A DNA stretch of 64,000 nucleotides from Arenicola marina (GCA_964019135.1 OZ025248.1:29691670-29755669); one strand, 5' to 3'; counted from the stretch's first letter, positions 47,901 through 61,122 are shown. Program-made: numbers and translations. The notes: generated by a model from the sequence alone, not told the origin.

Positions 47901-48602
47901 ATGGCACTGCTTCGACCTTTGCCTCAGCCGTACTGCTGCCTGAAGCTTTGCGCATGCGGAAACAAGTCCAGGCTGGAAACTGTCACTAGCCTCAGCTCAC
48001 CACAGACTAGTCGATGGAGCGGCAGTTTGATACATGAAGCCAGCAGCCAGATGTACATCAACCGGATGCCGAGTTCTAAGTGGGATTCCTCCGAAGGTGG
48101 TGACAACTTGTTCGACAGTCTTCATTCCTGCCTCTCTTGCGCTGAAGAATTTGTCAGAGAGGATGGAAGAAAAGGCTGGGAGGACTTCCCTGCATTTCAA
48201 ATTCCCTCCATAGACTTCGGAGACAGCGACATGATATCGTCCCGAACGAGCCTGATGAACATGTCTACAACCTCGGACACAAGCCTCCCGCGCGAAGGAA
48301 GAACTCGTGGTGACGGTTGCGAAGAACCAGCTGATGTACCAACAAGGCGGCACCCATCAAACACAAACAATTCTTTTGTCGACCTTCAGACTCAGTCTAT
48401 AGCATTCAGACGATGTGGATCTGGACGTAGCAGCCGCGCTCGTTATGCAGACCAAATTGAGGATAGACAGTCACATAACCCACGGCCGTCTCTGTCACCA
48501 AGGAAGAAGCGATTATTGTCTCGAAGACTGAAACGCATGAACCGTCATTTACAACAGAATGGCGTTTCATCGCTTCAGCTACAAACCTTGGCTCTTCTGT
48601 GA
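47901..48602 (+). CDS. U27: 233-residue array protein, Q50/M119 with E62D, M186I
   Basis: Full-length copy with private changes E62D and M186I. The second spacer TATA position after it reads CACAAAAGG, the only such unit. Confidence 0.66.
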   Translation: MALLRPLPQPYCCLKLCACGNKSRLETVTSLSSPQTSRWSGSLIHEASSQMYINRMPSSKWDSSEGGDNLFDSLHSCLSCAEEFVREDGRKGWEDFPAFQIPSIDFGDSDMISSRTSLMNMSTTSDTSLPREGRTRGDGCEEPADVPTRRHPSNTNNSFVDLQTQSIAFRRCGSGRSSRARYADQIEDRQSHNPRPSLSPRKKRLLSRRLKRMNRHLQQNGVSSLQLQTLALL

Positions 48603-49566
48603 TACAGCTTGACTACCCTAATTTATTTCTGTATAGCTTTTGTTTTAGCTGCATTGTTTATTTAAACCAATAAACAGGTCAAAATTACTTTATCGTGCTT
48701 GGTGTTTATTCTGGCCAAACAAAATACAATACTACCATTGAAAGTGTCGAGATATGAGCCGCACACATGGTTAGTTAGCTTTACAAATTGCCAAATACAT
48801 ACAGAGGAGTCATATTGACAATATGCTCGGAACGTACAATCAACTGTTAAGCGCTGTAGGGCAAGATACACATGCATAATTTTACACCATTGAATCAGCT
48901 CAGGAAAAACGCTGTATACATGGTGCATCAAGAAACTATTCCAGATTTGTTTGAGCGTTGTAGTTATTTGAAACGTTACGCATGCTCCACAAAAGGTGTA
49001 TCATACAATTTGCTCTTCTTGCTCAGATCCATCTCCTGCGACACCATTTGTGCCGAATTACTATGAAACTTGTCGGAAATTGAGTAAAGTATTGATATTC
49101 TTTATATGTAATAGGCTTGACGGTAAAAAGAAGACAAAATGTTACGTCACATTCACACTGATGTTTTGTAATAGAGAAAATAGCAGTAAAAGATTCCACA
49201 AATGAATCCTTGAAGTGACACATGTTAAAAATAGTGAGGCGATAGAAATAACGAACTCGGTGACGCTCAATCTCTGAAATCGATTATTTGCTGTTGAGCT
49301 AAAGTTGCAATTAGTTCGAAGTAATTGAATAACAATTCGAATCTCGGTGGTGGCATTTAGAGTAGTACTGTCTCTTTCCCGGGATTGTTGAAAGTCAACG
49401 GAACTGCTCCTGACACTGACATACCTCTATTTAAGGCAGACCGACCACCACAATACGTCATTGTATACTCCTAGGACTCTTTGAGAAACAACGGCGAGTA
49501 CAGTACTAAAGCAGACACGCCATAATACTATTGTTCAATATCAGCTGAGCTTGGTGCAAGGCAAAG

Positions 49567-50268
49567 ATGGCACTGCTTCGACCCTTGCCTCAGCCGTACT
49601 GCTGCCTGAAGCTTTGCGCATGTGGAAACAAGTCCAGGCTGGAAACTGTCACTAGCCTCAGCTCACCACAGACTAGTCGATGGAGCGGCAGTTTGATACA
49701 TGAAGCCAGCAGCCATATGTACATCAACCGGATGCCGAGTTCTAAGTGGGAATCCTCCGAAGGTGGTGACAACTTGTTCGACAGTCTTCATTCCTGCCTC
49801 TCTTGCGCTGAAGAATTTGTCAGAGAGGATGGAAGAAAATGCTGGGAGGACTTCCCTGCAATTCAAATTCCCTCCATAGACTTCGGAGACAGCGACATGA
49901 TATCGTCCCGAACGAGCCTGAGGAACATGTCTACAACCTCGGACACAAGCCTCCCGCGCGAAGGAAGAACTCGTGGCGACGGTTGCGAAGAACCAGCAGA
50001 TGTACCAACAAGGCGGCACCCATCAAACACAAACAATTCTTTTGTCGACCTTCAGACTCAGTCTATAGCATTCAGACGATGTGGATCTGGACGTAGCAGC
50101 CGCGCTCGTTATGCAGACCAAATGGAGGATGGACAGTCACATAACCCACGGCCGTCTCTGTCACCAAGGAAGAAGCGATTATTGCCGCGAAGACTGAAAC
50201 GCATGATCCGTCATTTACAACAGAATGGCGTTTCATCGCTTCAGCTACAAATCTTGGCTCTTCTGTGA
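49567..50268 (+). CDS. U28: 233-residue array protein, divergent copy
   Basis: Full-length frame with G92C, F99I, R189G, S207P, N214I and T229I. Three of these fall in the basic and leucine-rich C-terminus conserved elsewhere, so this copy may be drifting. G92C/F99I/G189 are shared with U32 and U36, each about 6.56 kb apart. One base is missing in the 3' spacer (interval 1,665). Confidence 0.6.
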   Translation: MALLRPLPQPYCCLKLCACGNKSRLETVTSLSSPQTSRWSGSLIHEASSHMYINRMPSSKWESSEGGDNLFDSLHSCLSCAEEFVREDGRKCWEDFPAIQIPSIDFGDSDMISSRTSLRNMSTTSDTSLPREGRTRGDGCEEPADVPTRRHPSNTNNSFVDLQTQSIAFRRCGSGRSSRARYADQMEDGQSHNPRPSLSPRKKRLLPRRLKRMIRHLQQNGVSSLQLQILALL

Positions 50269-51231
50269 TACAGCTTGACTACCCTAATTTATTTCTATAT
50301 AGCTTTTGTTTTGGCTGCATTGTTTACTTAAACCAATAAACAGGTCAAAATTACCTTATCGTGCTTGGTGTTTATTCTGGCCAAACAAAATACAATACTA
50401 CCATTGAAAGTGTCGAGATATGAGCGGACACATGGTTAGTTAGCTTTACAAATTGCCAAATACATGCAGAGTAGTCATATTGACAATATACTCGGAACGT
50501 ACAATCAACTGTTAAGCGCTGTAAGGCAAGATACACATGCATATTTTTACACCATTGAATCAGCTCAGGAAAAACGCTGTATACATGGTGCATCAAGAAA
50601 CTATTCCAGATTTGCTTGAGCGTTGTATTTATTTGAAACGTTACGCATGCTCTACAAAAGGTGTATCATACAATCTGCTCTTCTTGCTCAGATTCATCTC
50701 CTGCGACACCATTTGTGCCGAATTTCTATGAAACTTGTCGGAAATTAAGTAAAGTATTGATATTCGTTATATGTAATAGGCTTGACTGTAAAAAGAAGAC
50801 AAAATGTTACGTCACATTCACACTGATGTTTTGTAATAGAGAAAATAGAAGTAACAGATTCCACAAATAAATTCTTAAAGTAACACATGTTAAAAATAGT
50901 GAGGCGATAGAAATAACAAACGCGGTGACGCTCAATCTCCGAAATCGATTATTTGCTGTTGAGCTAAAATTGCAATTAGATCGAACTAATTGAATAACAA
51001 TTCGAATCTCAGTGGTGGCAGTTAGAATAGTACTGTCTCTTTCCCGGGATTGTTGAGTGTCAACGGAACTGCTCCTGACACTGACATACCTCTATTTAAG
51101 GCAGACAGACCACCACCATACTTCATTGTATACTCCTAGGACTCTTTGAGAAACAACGGCGAGTACAGTACTAAAGCAGACACGCCATAATACTATTGTT
51201 CAATATCAGCTGAGCTTGGTGCAAGGCAAAG

Positions 51232-51933
51232 ATGGCACTGCTTCGACCTTTGCCTCAACCGTGCTGCTGCCTGAAGCTTTGCGCATGCGGAAACAAGTCC
51301 AGGCTGGAAACTGTCACTAGCCTCAGCTCACCACAGACTAGTCGATGGAGCGGCAGTTTGATACATGAAGCCAGCAGCCAGATGTACATCAACCGGATGC
51401 CGAGTTCTAAGTGGGAATCCTCCGAAGGTGGTGAAAACTTGTTCGACAGTCTTCATTCCTGCCTCTCTTGCGCTGAAGAATTTGTCAGAGAGGATGGAAG
51501 AAAAGGCTGGGAGGACTTCCCTGCATTTCAAATTCCCTCCATAGACTTCGGAGACAGCGACATGATATCGTCCCGAACGAGCCTGATGAACATGTCTACA
51601 ACCTCGGACACAAGCCTCCCGCGCGAAGGAAGAACTCGTGGTGACGGTTGCGAAGAACCAGCAGATGTACCAACAAGGCGGCACCCATCAAACACAAACA
51701 ATTCTTTTGTCGACCTTCAGACTCAGTCTGTAGCATTCAGACGATGTGGATCTGGACGTAGCAGCCGCGCTCGTTATGCAGACCAAATGGAGGATAGACA
51801 GTCACATAACCCACGGCCGTCTCTGTCACCAAGGAAGAAGCGATTATTGTCGCGAAGACTGAAACGCATGAACCGTCATTTACAACAGAATGGCGTTTCA
51901 TCGCTTCAGCTACAAACCTTGGCTCTTCTGTGA
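51232..51933 (+). CDS. U29: 233-residue array protein, Q50/M119 with Y11C, D68E, I167V
   Basis: Full-length copy. Y11C adds a fifth cysteine to the N-terminal cluster. D68E is shared with U31. Confidence 0.66.
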   Translation: MALLRPLPQPCCCLKLCACGNKSRLETVTSLSSPQTSRWSGSLIHEASSQMYINRMPSSKWESSEGGENLFDSLHSCLSCAEEFVREDGRKGWEDFPAFQIPSIDFGDSDMISSRTSLMNMSTTSDTSLPREGRTRGDGCEEPADVPTRRHPSNTNNSFVDLQTQSVAFRRCGSGRSSRARYADQMEDRQSHNPRPSLSPRKKRLLSRRLKRMNRHLQQNGVSSLQLQTLALL

Positions 51934-52897
51934 TACAGCTTGACTACCCTAATTTATTTCTGTATAGCTTTTGTTTTAGCTGCATTGTTTATTTAAACCA
52001 ATAAACAGGTCAAAATTACTTTATCGTGCTTGGTGTTTATTCTGGCCAAACAAAATACAATACTACCATTGAAAGTGTCGAGATATGAGCCGCACACATG
52101 GTTAGTTAGCTTTACAAATTGCCAAATACATGCAGAGTAGTCATATTGACAATATACTCGGAACGTACAATCAACTGTTAAGCGCTGTAGGGCAAGATAC
52201 ACATGCATAATTTTACACCATTGAATCAGCTCAGGAAAAACGCTGTATACATGGTGCATCAAGAAACTATTCCAGATTTGCTTGAGCGTTATAGTTATTT
52301 GAAACGTTACGCATGCTCTACAAAAGGTGTATCATACAATTTGCTCTTCTTGCTCAGATCCATCTCCTGCGACACCATTTGTGCCGAATTACTATGAAAC
52401 TTGTCGGAAATTGAGTAAAGTATTGATATTCTTTATATGTAATAGGCTTGACGGTAAAAAGAAGACAAAATGTTACGTCACATTCACACTGATGTTTTGT
52501 AATAGAGAAAATAGCAGTAACAGATTCCACAAATGAATCCTTAAAGTGACACATGTTAAAAATAGTGAGGCGATAGAAATAACAAACGCGGTGACGCTCA
52601 ATCTCCGAAATCGATTATTTGCTGTTGAGCTAAAATTGCAATTAGATCGAACTAATTGAATAACAATTCGAATCTCAGTGGTGGCATTTAGAATAGTACT
52701 GTCTCTTTCCCGGGATTGTTGAGTGTCAACGGAACTGCTCCTGACACTGACATACCTCTATTTAAGGCAGACAGACCACCACCATACTTCATTGTATACT
52801 CCTAGGACTCTTTGAGAAACAATGGCGAGTACAGTAATAAAGGAGACACGTAATAATAATATTATTCAATATCAGCTGAGCTTGGTGCAAGGCAAAG

Positions 52898-53599
52898 ATG
52901 GCACTGCTTCGACCTTTGCCTCAGCCGTACTGCTGCCTGAAGCTTTGCGCATGCGGAAACAAGTCTAGGCTGGAAACTGTCACTAGCCTCAGCTCACCAC
53001 AGACTAGTCGATGGAGCGGCAGTTTGATACATGAAGCCAGCAGCCAGATGTACATCAACCGGATGCCGAGTTCTAAGTGGGAATCCTTCGAAGGTGGTGA
53101 CAACTTGTTCGACAGTCTTCATTCCTGCCTCTCTTGCGCTGAAGAATTTGTCAGAGAGGATGGAAGAAAAGGCTGGGAGGACTTCCCTGCATTTCAAATT
53201 CCCTCCATAGACTTCGGAGACAGCGACATGATATCGTCCCGAACGAGCCTGATGAACATGTCTACAACCTCGGACACAAGCCTCCCGCGCGAAGGAAGAA
53301 CTCGTGGTGACGGTTGCGAAGAACCAGCAGATGTACCAACAAGGCGGCACCCATCAAACACAAACAATTCTTTTGTCGACCTTCAGACTCAGTCTATAGC
53401 ATTCAGACGATGTGGATCTGGACGTAGCAGCCGCGCTCGTTATGCAGACCAAATGGAGGATAGACAGTCACATAACCCACGGCCGTCTCTGTCACCAAGG
53501 AAGAAGCGATTATTGTCGCGAAGACTGAAACGCATGAACCGTCATTTACAACAGAATGGCGTTTCATCGCTTCAGCTACAAACCTTGGCTCTTCTGTGA
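52898..53599 (+). CDS. U30: 233-residue array protein, Q50/M119 with S64F
   Basis: Full-length copy with one private change, S64F. The 5' UTR has small differences (AATGGCGAG, AGTAATAAAGG), which create an ATG upstream of the main start that most units lack. Confidence 0.65.
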   Translation: MALLRPLPQPYCCLKLCACGNKSRLETVTSLSSPQTSRWSGSLIHEASSQMYINRMPSSKWESFEGGDNLFDSLHSCLSCAEEFVREDGRKGWEDFPAFQIPSIDFGDSDMISSRTSLMNMSTTSDTSLPREGRTRGDGCEEPADVPTRRHPSNTNNSFVDLQTQSIAFRRCGSGRSSRARYADQMEDRQSHNPRPSLSPRKKRLLSRRLKRMNRHLQQNGVSSLQLQTLALL

Positions 53600-54563
53600 T
53601 ACAGCTTGACTACCCTAATTTATTTCTGTATAGCTTTTGTTTTAGCTGCATTGTTTATTTAAACCAATAAACAGGTCAAAATTACTTTATCGTGCTTGGT
53701 GTTTATTCTGGCCAAACAAAATACAATACTACCATTGAAAGTGTCGAGATATGAGCCGCACACATGGTTAGTTAGCTTTACAAACTGCCAAATACATACA
53801 GAGTAGTCATATTGACAATATACTCGGAACGTACAATCAACTGTTAAGCGCTGTAGGGCAAGATACACATGCATAATTTTACACCATTGAATCAGCTCAG
53901 GAAAAACGCTGTATACATGGTGCATCAAGAAACTATTCCAGATTTGTTTGAGCGTTATAGTTATTTGAAACGTTACGCATGCTCTACAAAAGGTGTATCA
54001 TACAATTTGCTCTTCTTGCTCAGATCCATCTCCTGCGACACCATTTGTGCCGAATTACTATGAAACTTGTCGGAAATTGAGTAAAGTATTGATATTCTTT
54101 ATATGTAATAGGCTTGACGGTAAAAAGAAGACAAAATGTTACGTCACATTCACACTGATGTTTTGTAATAGAGAAAATAGCAGTAACAGATTCCACAAAT
54201 GAATCCTTAAAGTGACACATGTTAAAAATAGTGAGGCGATAGAAATAACAAACGCGGTGACGCTCAATCTCTGAAATCGATTATTTGCTGTTGAGCTAAA
54301 ATTGCAATTAGTTCGAACTAATTGAATAACAATTCAAATCTCGGTGGTGGCATTTAGAGTAGTACTGCCTCTTTCCCGGGATTGTTGAAAGTCAACGGAA
54401 CTGCTCCTGACACTGACATACCTCTATTTAAGGCAGACAGACCACCACAATACTTCATTGTATACTCCTAGGACTCTTTGAGAAACAACGGCGAGTACAG
54501 TACTAAAGCAGACACGCCATAATACTATTGTTCAATATCAGCTGAGCTTGGTGCAAGGCAAAG

Positions 54564-55265
54564 ATGGCACTGCTTCGACCTTTGCCTCAGCCGTACTGCT
54601 GCCTGAAGCTTTGCGCATGCGGAAACAAGTCTAGGCTGGAAACTGTCACTAGCCTCAGCTCACCACAGACTAGTCGATGGAGCGGCAGTTTGATACATGA
54701 AGCCAGCAGCCAGATGTACATCAACCGGATGCCGAGTTCTAAGTGGGAATCCTCCGAAGGTGGTGAAAACTTGTTCGACAGTCTTCATTCCTGCCTCTCT
54801 TGCGCTGAAGAATTTGTCAGAGAGGATGGAAGAAAAGGCTGGGAGGACTTCCCTGCATTTCAAATTCCCTCCATAGACTTCGGAGACAGCGACATGATAT
54901 CGTCCCGAACGAGCCTGATGAACATGTCTACAACCTCGGACACAAGCCTCCCGCGCGAAGGAAGAACTCGTGGTGACGGTTGCGAAGAACCAGCAGATGT
55001 ACCAACAAGGCGGCACCCATCAAACACAAACAATTCTTTTGTCGACCTTCAGACTCAGTCTATAGCATTCAGACGATGTGGATCTGGACGTAGCAGCCGC
55101 GCTCGTTATGCAGACCAAATGGAGGATAGACAGTCACATAACCCACGGCCGTCTCTGTCACCAAGGAAGAAGCGATTATTGTCGCGAAGACTGAAACGCA
55201 TGAACCGTCATTTACAACAGAATGGCGTTTCATCGCTTCAGCTACAAACCTTGGCTCTTCCGTGA
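54564..55265 (+). CDS. U31: 233-residue array protein, Q50/M119 with D68E, L233P
   Basis: Full-length copy; the last residue is changed, L233P. The spacer after it lacks 105 bp (junction near 55543), the same deletion as after U35. Confidence 0.66.
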   Translation: MALLRPLPQPYCCLKLCACGNKSRLETVTSLSSPQTSRWSGSLIHEASSQMYINRMPSSKWESSEGGENLFDSLHSCLSCAEEFVREDGRKGWEDFPAFQIPSIDFGDSDMISSRTSLMNMSTTSDTSLPREGRTRGDGCEEPADVPTRRHPSNTNNSFVDLQTQSIAFRRCGSGRSSRARYADQMEDRQSHNPRPSLSPRKKRLLSRRLKRMNRHLQQNGVSSLQLQTLALP

Positions 55266-56124
55266 TACAGCTTGACTACCCTAATTTATTTCTGTATAGC
55301 TTTTGTTTTAGCTGCATTGTTTATTTAAACCAATAAACAGGTCAAAATTACTTTATCGTGCTTGGTGTTTATTCTGGCCAAACAAAATACAATACTACCA
55401 TTGAAAGTGTCGAGATATGAGCCGCACACATGGGTAGTTAGCTTTACAAATTGCCAAATACATACAGAGTAGTCATATTGACAATATACTCGGAACGTAC
55501 AATCAACTGTTAAGCGCTGTAGGGCAAGATACACATGCATAATTCTACAAAAGGTGTATCATACAATTTGCTCTTCTTGCTCAGATCCATCTCCTGCGAC
55601 ACCATTTGTGCCGAATTACTATGAAACTTGTCGGAAATTGAGTAAAGTATTGATATTCTTTATATGTAATAGGCTTGACGGTAAAAAGAAGACAAAATGT
55701 TACGTCACATTCACACTGATGTTTTGTAATAGAGAAAATAGCAGTAAAAGATTCCACAAATGAATCCTTAAAGTGACACATGTTAAAAATAGTGAGGCGA
55801 TAGAAATAACGAAATCGGTGACGCTCAATCTCTGAAATCGATTATTTGCTGTTGAGCTAAAATTGCAATTAGTTCGAACTAATTGAATAACAATTCGAAT
55901 CTCAGTGGTGGCATTTAGAGTAGTACTGTCTCTTTCCCGGGATTGTTGAAAGTCAACGGAACTGCTCCTGACACTGACATACCTCTATTTAAGGCAGACC
56001 GACCACCACAATACGTCATTGTATACTCCTAGGACTCTTTGAGAAACAACGGCGAGTACAGTACTAAAGCAGACACGCCATAATACTATTGTTCAATATC
56101 AGCTGAGCTTGGTGCAAGGCAAAG

Positions 56125-56826
56125 ATGGCACTACTTCGACCTTTGCCTCAGCCGTACTGCTGCCTGAAGCTTTGCGCATGTGGAAACAAGTCCAGGCTGG
56201 AAACTGTCACTAGCCTCAGCTCACCACAGACTAGTCGATGGAGCGGCAGTTTGATACATGAAGCCAGCAGCCATATGTACATCAACCGGATGCCGAGTTC
56301 TAAGTGGGAATCCTCCGAAGGTGGTGACAACTTGTTCGACAGTCTTCATTCCTGCCTCTCTTGCGCTGAAGAATTTGTCAGAGAGGATGGAAGAAAATGC
56401 TGGGAGGACTTCCCTGCAATTCAAATTCCCTCCATAGACTTCGGAGACAGCGACATGATATCGTCCCGAACGAGCCTGAGGAACATGTCTACAACCTCGG
56501 ACACAAGCCTCCCGCGCGAAGGAAGAACTCGTGGCGACGGTTGCGAAGAACCAGCAGATGTACCAACAAGGCGGCACCCATCAAACACAAACAATTCTTT
56601 TGTCGACCTTCAGACTCAGTCTATAGCATTCAGACGATGTGGATCTGGACGTAGCAGCCGCGCTCGTTATGCAGACCAAATGGAGGATGGACAGTCACAT
56701 AACCCACGGCCGTCTCTGTCACCAAGGAAGAAGCGATTATTGTCGCGAAGACTGAAACGCATGAACCGTCATTTACAACAGAATGGCGTTTCATCGCTTC
56801 AGCTACAAACCTTGGCTCTTCTGTGA
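56125..56826 (+). CDS. U32: 233-residue array protein, C92/I99/G189 type
   Basis: Full-length copy with G92C, F99I and R189G and silent CTA at L4; same predicted protein as U36, 6,559 bp downstream. Confidence 0.66.
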   Translation: MALLRPLPQPYCCLKLCACGNKSRLETVTSLSSPQTSRWSGSLIHEASSHMYINRMPSSKWESSEGGDNLFDSLHSCLSCAEEFVREDGRKCWEDFPAIQIPSIDFGDSDMISSRTSLRNMSTTSDTSLPREGRTRGDGCEEPADVPTRRHPSNTNNSFVDLQTQSIAFRRCGSGRSSRARYADQMEDGQSHNPRPSLSPRKKRLLSRRLKRMNRHLQQNGVSSLQLQTLALL

Positions 56827-57790
56827 TACAGCTTGACTACCCTAATTTATTTCTATATAGCTTTTGTTTTAGCTGCATTGTTTACTTAAACCAATAAACA
56901 GGTCAAAATTACCTTATCGTGCTTGGTGTTTATTCTGGCCAAACAAAATACAATACTACCATTGAAAGTGTCGAGATATGAGCCGCACACATGGTTAGTT
57001 AGTTTTACAAATTGCCAAATACATGCAGAGTAGTCATATTGACAATATACTCGGAACGTACAATCAACTGTTAAGCGCTGTAGGGCAAGATACACATGCA
57101 TATTTTTACACCATTGAATCAGCTCAGGAAAAACGCTGTATACATGCTGCATCAAGAAACTATTCCAGATTTGCTTGAGCGTTGTATTTATTTGAAACGT
57201 TACGCATGCTCTACAAAAGGTGTATCATTCAATCTGCTCTTCTTGCTCAGATTCATCTCCTGCGACACCATTTGTGCCGAATTTCTATGAAACTTGTCGG
57301 AAATTGAGTAAAGTATTGATATTCTTTATATGTAATAGGCTTGACGGTAAAAAGAAGACAAAATGTTACGTCACATTCACACTGATGTTTTGTAATAGAG
57401 AAAATAGCAGTAACAGATTCCACAAATAAATCCTTAAAGTGACACATGTTAAAAATAGTGAGGCGATAGAAATAACAAACGCGGTGACGCTCAATCTCCG
57501 AAATCGATTATTTGCTGTTGAGCTAAAATTGCAATTAGTTCGAACTAATTGAATAACAATTCGAATCTCGGTGGTGGCATTTAGAGTAGTACTGTCTCTT
57601 TCCCGGGATTGTTGAAAGTCAACGGAACTGCTCCTGACACTGACATACCTCTATTTAAGGCAGACAGACCACCACAATACGTCATTGTATACTCCTAGGA
57701 CTGTTTGAGAAACAACGGCGAGTACAGTACTAAAGCAGACACGCCATAATACTATTGTTCAATATCAGCTGAGCTTGGTGCAAGGCAAAG

Positions 57791-58492
57791 ATGGCACTGC
57801 TTCGACCTTTGCCTCAGCCGTACTGCTGCCTGAAGCTTTGCGCATGTGGAAACAAGTCCAGGCTGGAAACTGTCACTAGCCTCAGCTCACCACAGACTAG
57901 TCGATGGAGCGGCAGTTTGATACATGAAGCCAGCAGCCATATGTACATCAACCGGATGCCGAGTTCTAAGTGGGAATCCTCCGAAGGTGGTGACAACTTG
58001 TTCGACAGTCTTCATTCCTGCCTCTCTTGCGCTGAAGAATTTGTCAGAGAGGATGGAAGAAAAGGCTGGGAGGACTTCCCTGCAATTCAAATTCCCTCCA
58101 TAGACTTCGGAGACAGCGACATGATATCGTCCCGAACGAGCCTGAGGAACATGTCTACAACCTCGGACACAAGCCTCCCGCGCGAAGGAAGAACTCGTGG
58201 CGACGGTTGCGAAGAACCAGCAGATGTACCAACAAGGCGGCACCCATCAAACACAAACAATTCTTTTGTCGACCTTCAGACTCAGTCTATAGCATTCAGA
58301 CGATGTGGATCTGGACGTAGCAGCCGCGCTCGTTATGCAGACCAAATGGAGGATGGACAGTCACATAACCCACGGCCGTCTCTGTCACCAAGGAAGAAGC
58401 GATTATTGTCGCGAAGACTGAAACGCATGAACCGTCATTTACAACAGAATGGCGTTTCATCGCTTCAGCTACAAACCTTGGCTCTTCTGTGA
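57791..58492 (+). CDS. U33: 233-residue array protein, I99/G189 type
   Basis: Full-length copy with F99I and R189G only; same protein as U35. Confidence 0.66.
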   Translation: MALLRPLPQPYCCLKLCACGNKSRLETVTSLSSPQTSRWSGSLIHEASSHMYINRMPSSKWESSEGGDNLFDSLHSCLSCAEEFVREDGRKGWEDFPAIQIPSIDFGDSDMISSRTSLRNMSTTSDTSLPREGRTRGDGCEEPADVPTRRHPSNTNNSFVDLQTQSIAFRRCGSGRSSRARYADQMEDGQSHNPRPSLSPRKKRLLSRRLKRMNRHLQQNGVSSLQLQTLALL

Positions 58493-59456
58493 TACAGCTT
58501 GACTACCCTAATTTATTTCTGTATAGCTTTTGTTTTAGCTGCATTGTTTACTTAAACCAATAAACAGGTCAAAATTACCTTATCGTGCTTGGTGTTTATT
58601 CTGGCCAAACAAAATACAATACTACCATTGAAAGTGTCGAGATATGAGCCGCACACATGGTTAGTTAGTTTTACAAATTGCCAAATACATGCAGAGTAGT
58701 CATATTGACAATATACTCGGAACGTACAATCAACTGTTAAGCGTGGTAAGGCAAGATACACATGCATATTTTTACACCATTGAATCAGCTCAGGAAAAAC
58801 GTTGTATACATGCTGCATCAAGAAACTATTCCAGATTTCCTTGAGCGTTGTATTTATTTGAAACGTTACGCATGCTCTACAAAAGGTGTATCATACAATC
58901 TGCTCTTCTTGCTCAGATTCATCTCCTGCGACACCATTTGTGCCGAATTTCTATGAAACTTGTCGGAAATAAAGTAAAGTATTGATATTCGTTATATGTA
59001 ATAGGCTTGACGGTAAAAAGAAGATAAAATGTTACGTCACATTCACACTGATGTTTTGTAATAGAGAAAATAGCAGTAACAGATTCCACAAATATATCCT
59101 TAAAGTGACACATGTTAAAAATAGTGAGGCGATAGAAATAACAAACGCGGTGACGCTCAATCTCCGAAATCGATTATTTGCTGTTGAGCTAAAATTGCAA
59201 TTAGATCGAACTAATTGAATAACAATTCGAATCTCAGTGGTGGCAGTTAGAATAGTACTGTCTCTTTCCCGGGATTGTTGAAAGTCAACGGAACTGCTCC
59301 TGACACTGACATACCTCTATTTAAGGCAGACAGACCACCACAATACTTCATTGTATACTCCTAGGACTCTTTGAGAAACAACGGCGAGTACAGTACTAAA
59401 GCAGACACGCCATAATACTATTGTTCAATATCAGCTGAGCTTGGTGCAAGGCAAAG

Positions 59457-60158
59457 ATGGCACTGCTTCGACCTTTGCCTCAGCCGTACTGCTGCCTGAA
59501 GCTTTGTGCATGTGGAAACAAGTCCAGGCTGGAAACTGTCACTAGCCTCAGCTCACCACAGACTAGTCGATGGAGCGGCAGTTTGATACATGAAGCCAGC
59601 AGCCATATGTACATCAACCGGATGCCGAGTTCTAAGTGGGAATCCTCCGAAGGTGGTGACAACTTGTTCGACAGTCTTCATTCCTGCCTCTCTTGCGCTG
59701 AAGAATTTGTCAGAGAGGATGGAAGAAAAGGCTGGGAGGACTTCCCTGCAATTCAAATTCCCTCCATAGACTTCGGAGACAGCGACATGATATCGTCCCG
59801 AACGTGCCTGAGGAACATGTCTACAACCTCGGACACAAGCCTCCCGCGCGAAGGAGGAACTCGTGGCGACGGTTGCGAAGAACCAGCAGATGTACCAACA
59901 AGGCGGCACCCATCAAACACAAACAATTCCTTTGTGGACCTTCAGACTCAGTCTATAGCATTCAGACGATGTGGATCTGGACGTAGCAGCCGCGCTCGTT
60001 ATGCAGACCAAATGGAGGATGGACAGTCACATAACCCACGGCCGTCTCTGTCACCAAGGAAGAAGCGATTATTGTCGCGAAGACTGAAACGCATGAACCG
60101 TCATTTACAACAGAATGGCGTTTCATCGCTTCAGCTACAAACCTTGGCTCTTCTGTGA
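59457..60158 (+). CDS. U34: 233-residue array protein, I99/G189 with S117C, R134G
   Basis: Full-length copy with private changes S117C and R134G. Shares TGTGCATGTGG and TTCCTTTGTGG silent variants with U35. Confidence 0.66.
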   Translation: MALLRPLPQPYCCLKLCACGNKSRLETVTSLSSPQTSRWSGSLIHEASSHMYINRMPSSKWESSEGGDNLFDSLHSCLSCAEEFVREDGRKGWEDFPAIQIPSIDFGDSDMISSRTCLRNMSTTSDTSLPREGGTRGDGCEEPADVPTRRHPSNTNNSFVDLQTQSIAFRRCGSGRSSRARYADQMEDGQSHNPRPSLSPRKKRLLSRRLKRMNRHLQQNGVSSLQLQTLALL

Positions 60159-61122
60159 TACAGCTTGACTACCCTAATTTATTTCTATATAGCTTTTGTT
60201 TTAGCTGCATTGTTTACTTAAACCAATAAACAGGTCAAAATTACCTTATCGTGCTTGGTGTTTATTCTGGCCAAACAAAATACAATACTACCATTGAAAG
60301 TGTCGAGATATGAGCCGCACACATGGTTAGTTAGTTTTACAAATTGCCAAATACATGCAGAGTAGTCATATTGACAATATACTCGGAACGTACAATCAAC
60401 TGTTAAGCGCTGTAAGGCAAGATACACATGCATATTTTTACACCATTGAATCAGCTCAGGAAAAACGCTGTATACATGCTGCATCAAGAAACTATTCCAG
60501 ATTTGCTTGAGCGTTGTATTTATTTGAAACGTTACGCATGCTCTACAAAAGGTGTATCATACAATCTGCTCTTCTTGCTCAGATTCATCTCCTGCGACAC
60601 CATTTGTGCCGAATTTCTATGAAACTTGTCGGAAATTAAGTAAAGTATTGATATTCGTTATATGTAATAGGCTTGACGGTAAAAAGAAGATAAAATGTTA
60701 CGTCACATTCACACTGATGTTTTGTAATAGAGAAAATAGCAGTAACAGATTCCACAAATAAATCCTTAAAGTGACACATGTTAAAAATAGTGAGGCGATA
60801 GAAATAACAAACGCGGTGACGCTCAATCTCCGAAATCGATTATTTGCTGTTGAGCTAAAATTGCAATTAGATCGAACTAATTGAATAACAATTCGAATCT
60901 CAGTGGTGGCAGTTAGAATAGTACTGTCTCTTTCCCGGGATTGTTGAAAGTCAACGGAACTGCTCCTGACACTGACATACCTCTATTTAGGGCAGACAGA
61001 CCACCACAATACTTCATTGTATACTCCTAGGACTCTTTGAGAAACAACGGCGAGTACAGTACTAAAGCAGACACGCCATAATACTATTGTTCAATATCAG
61101 CTGAGCTTGGTGCAAGGCAAAG

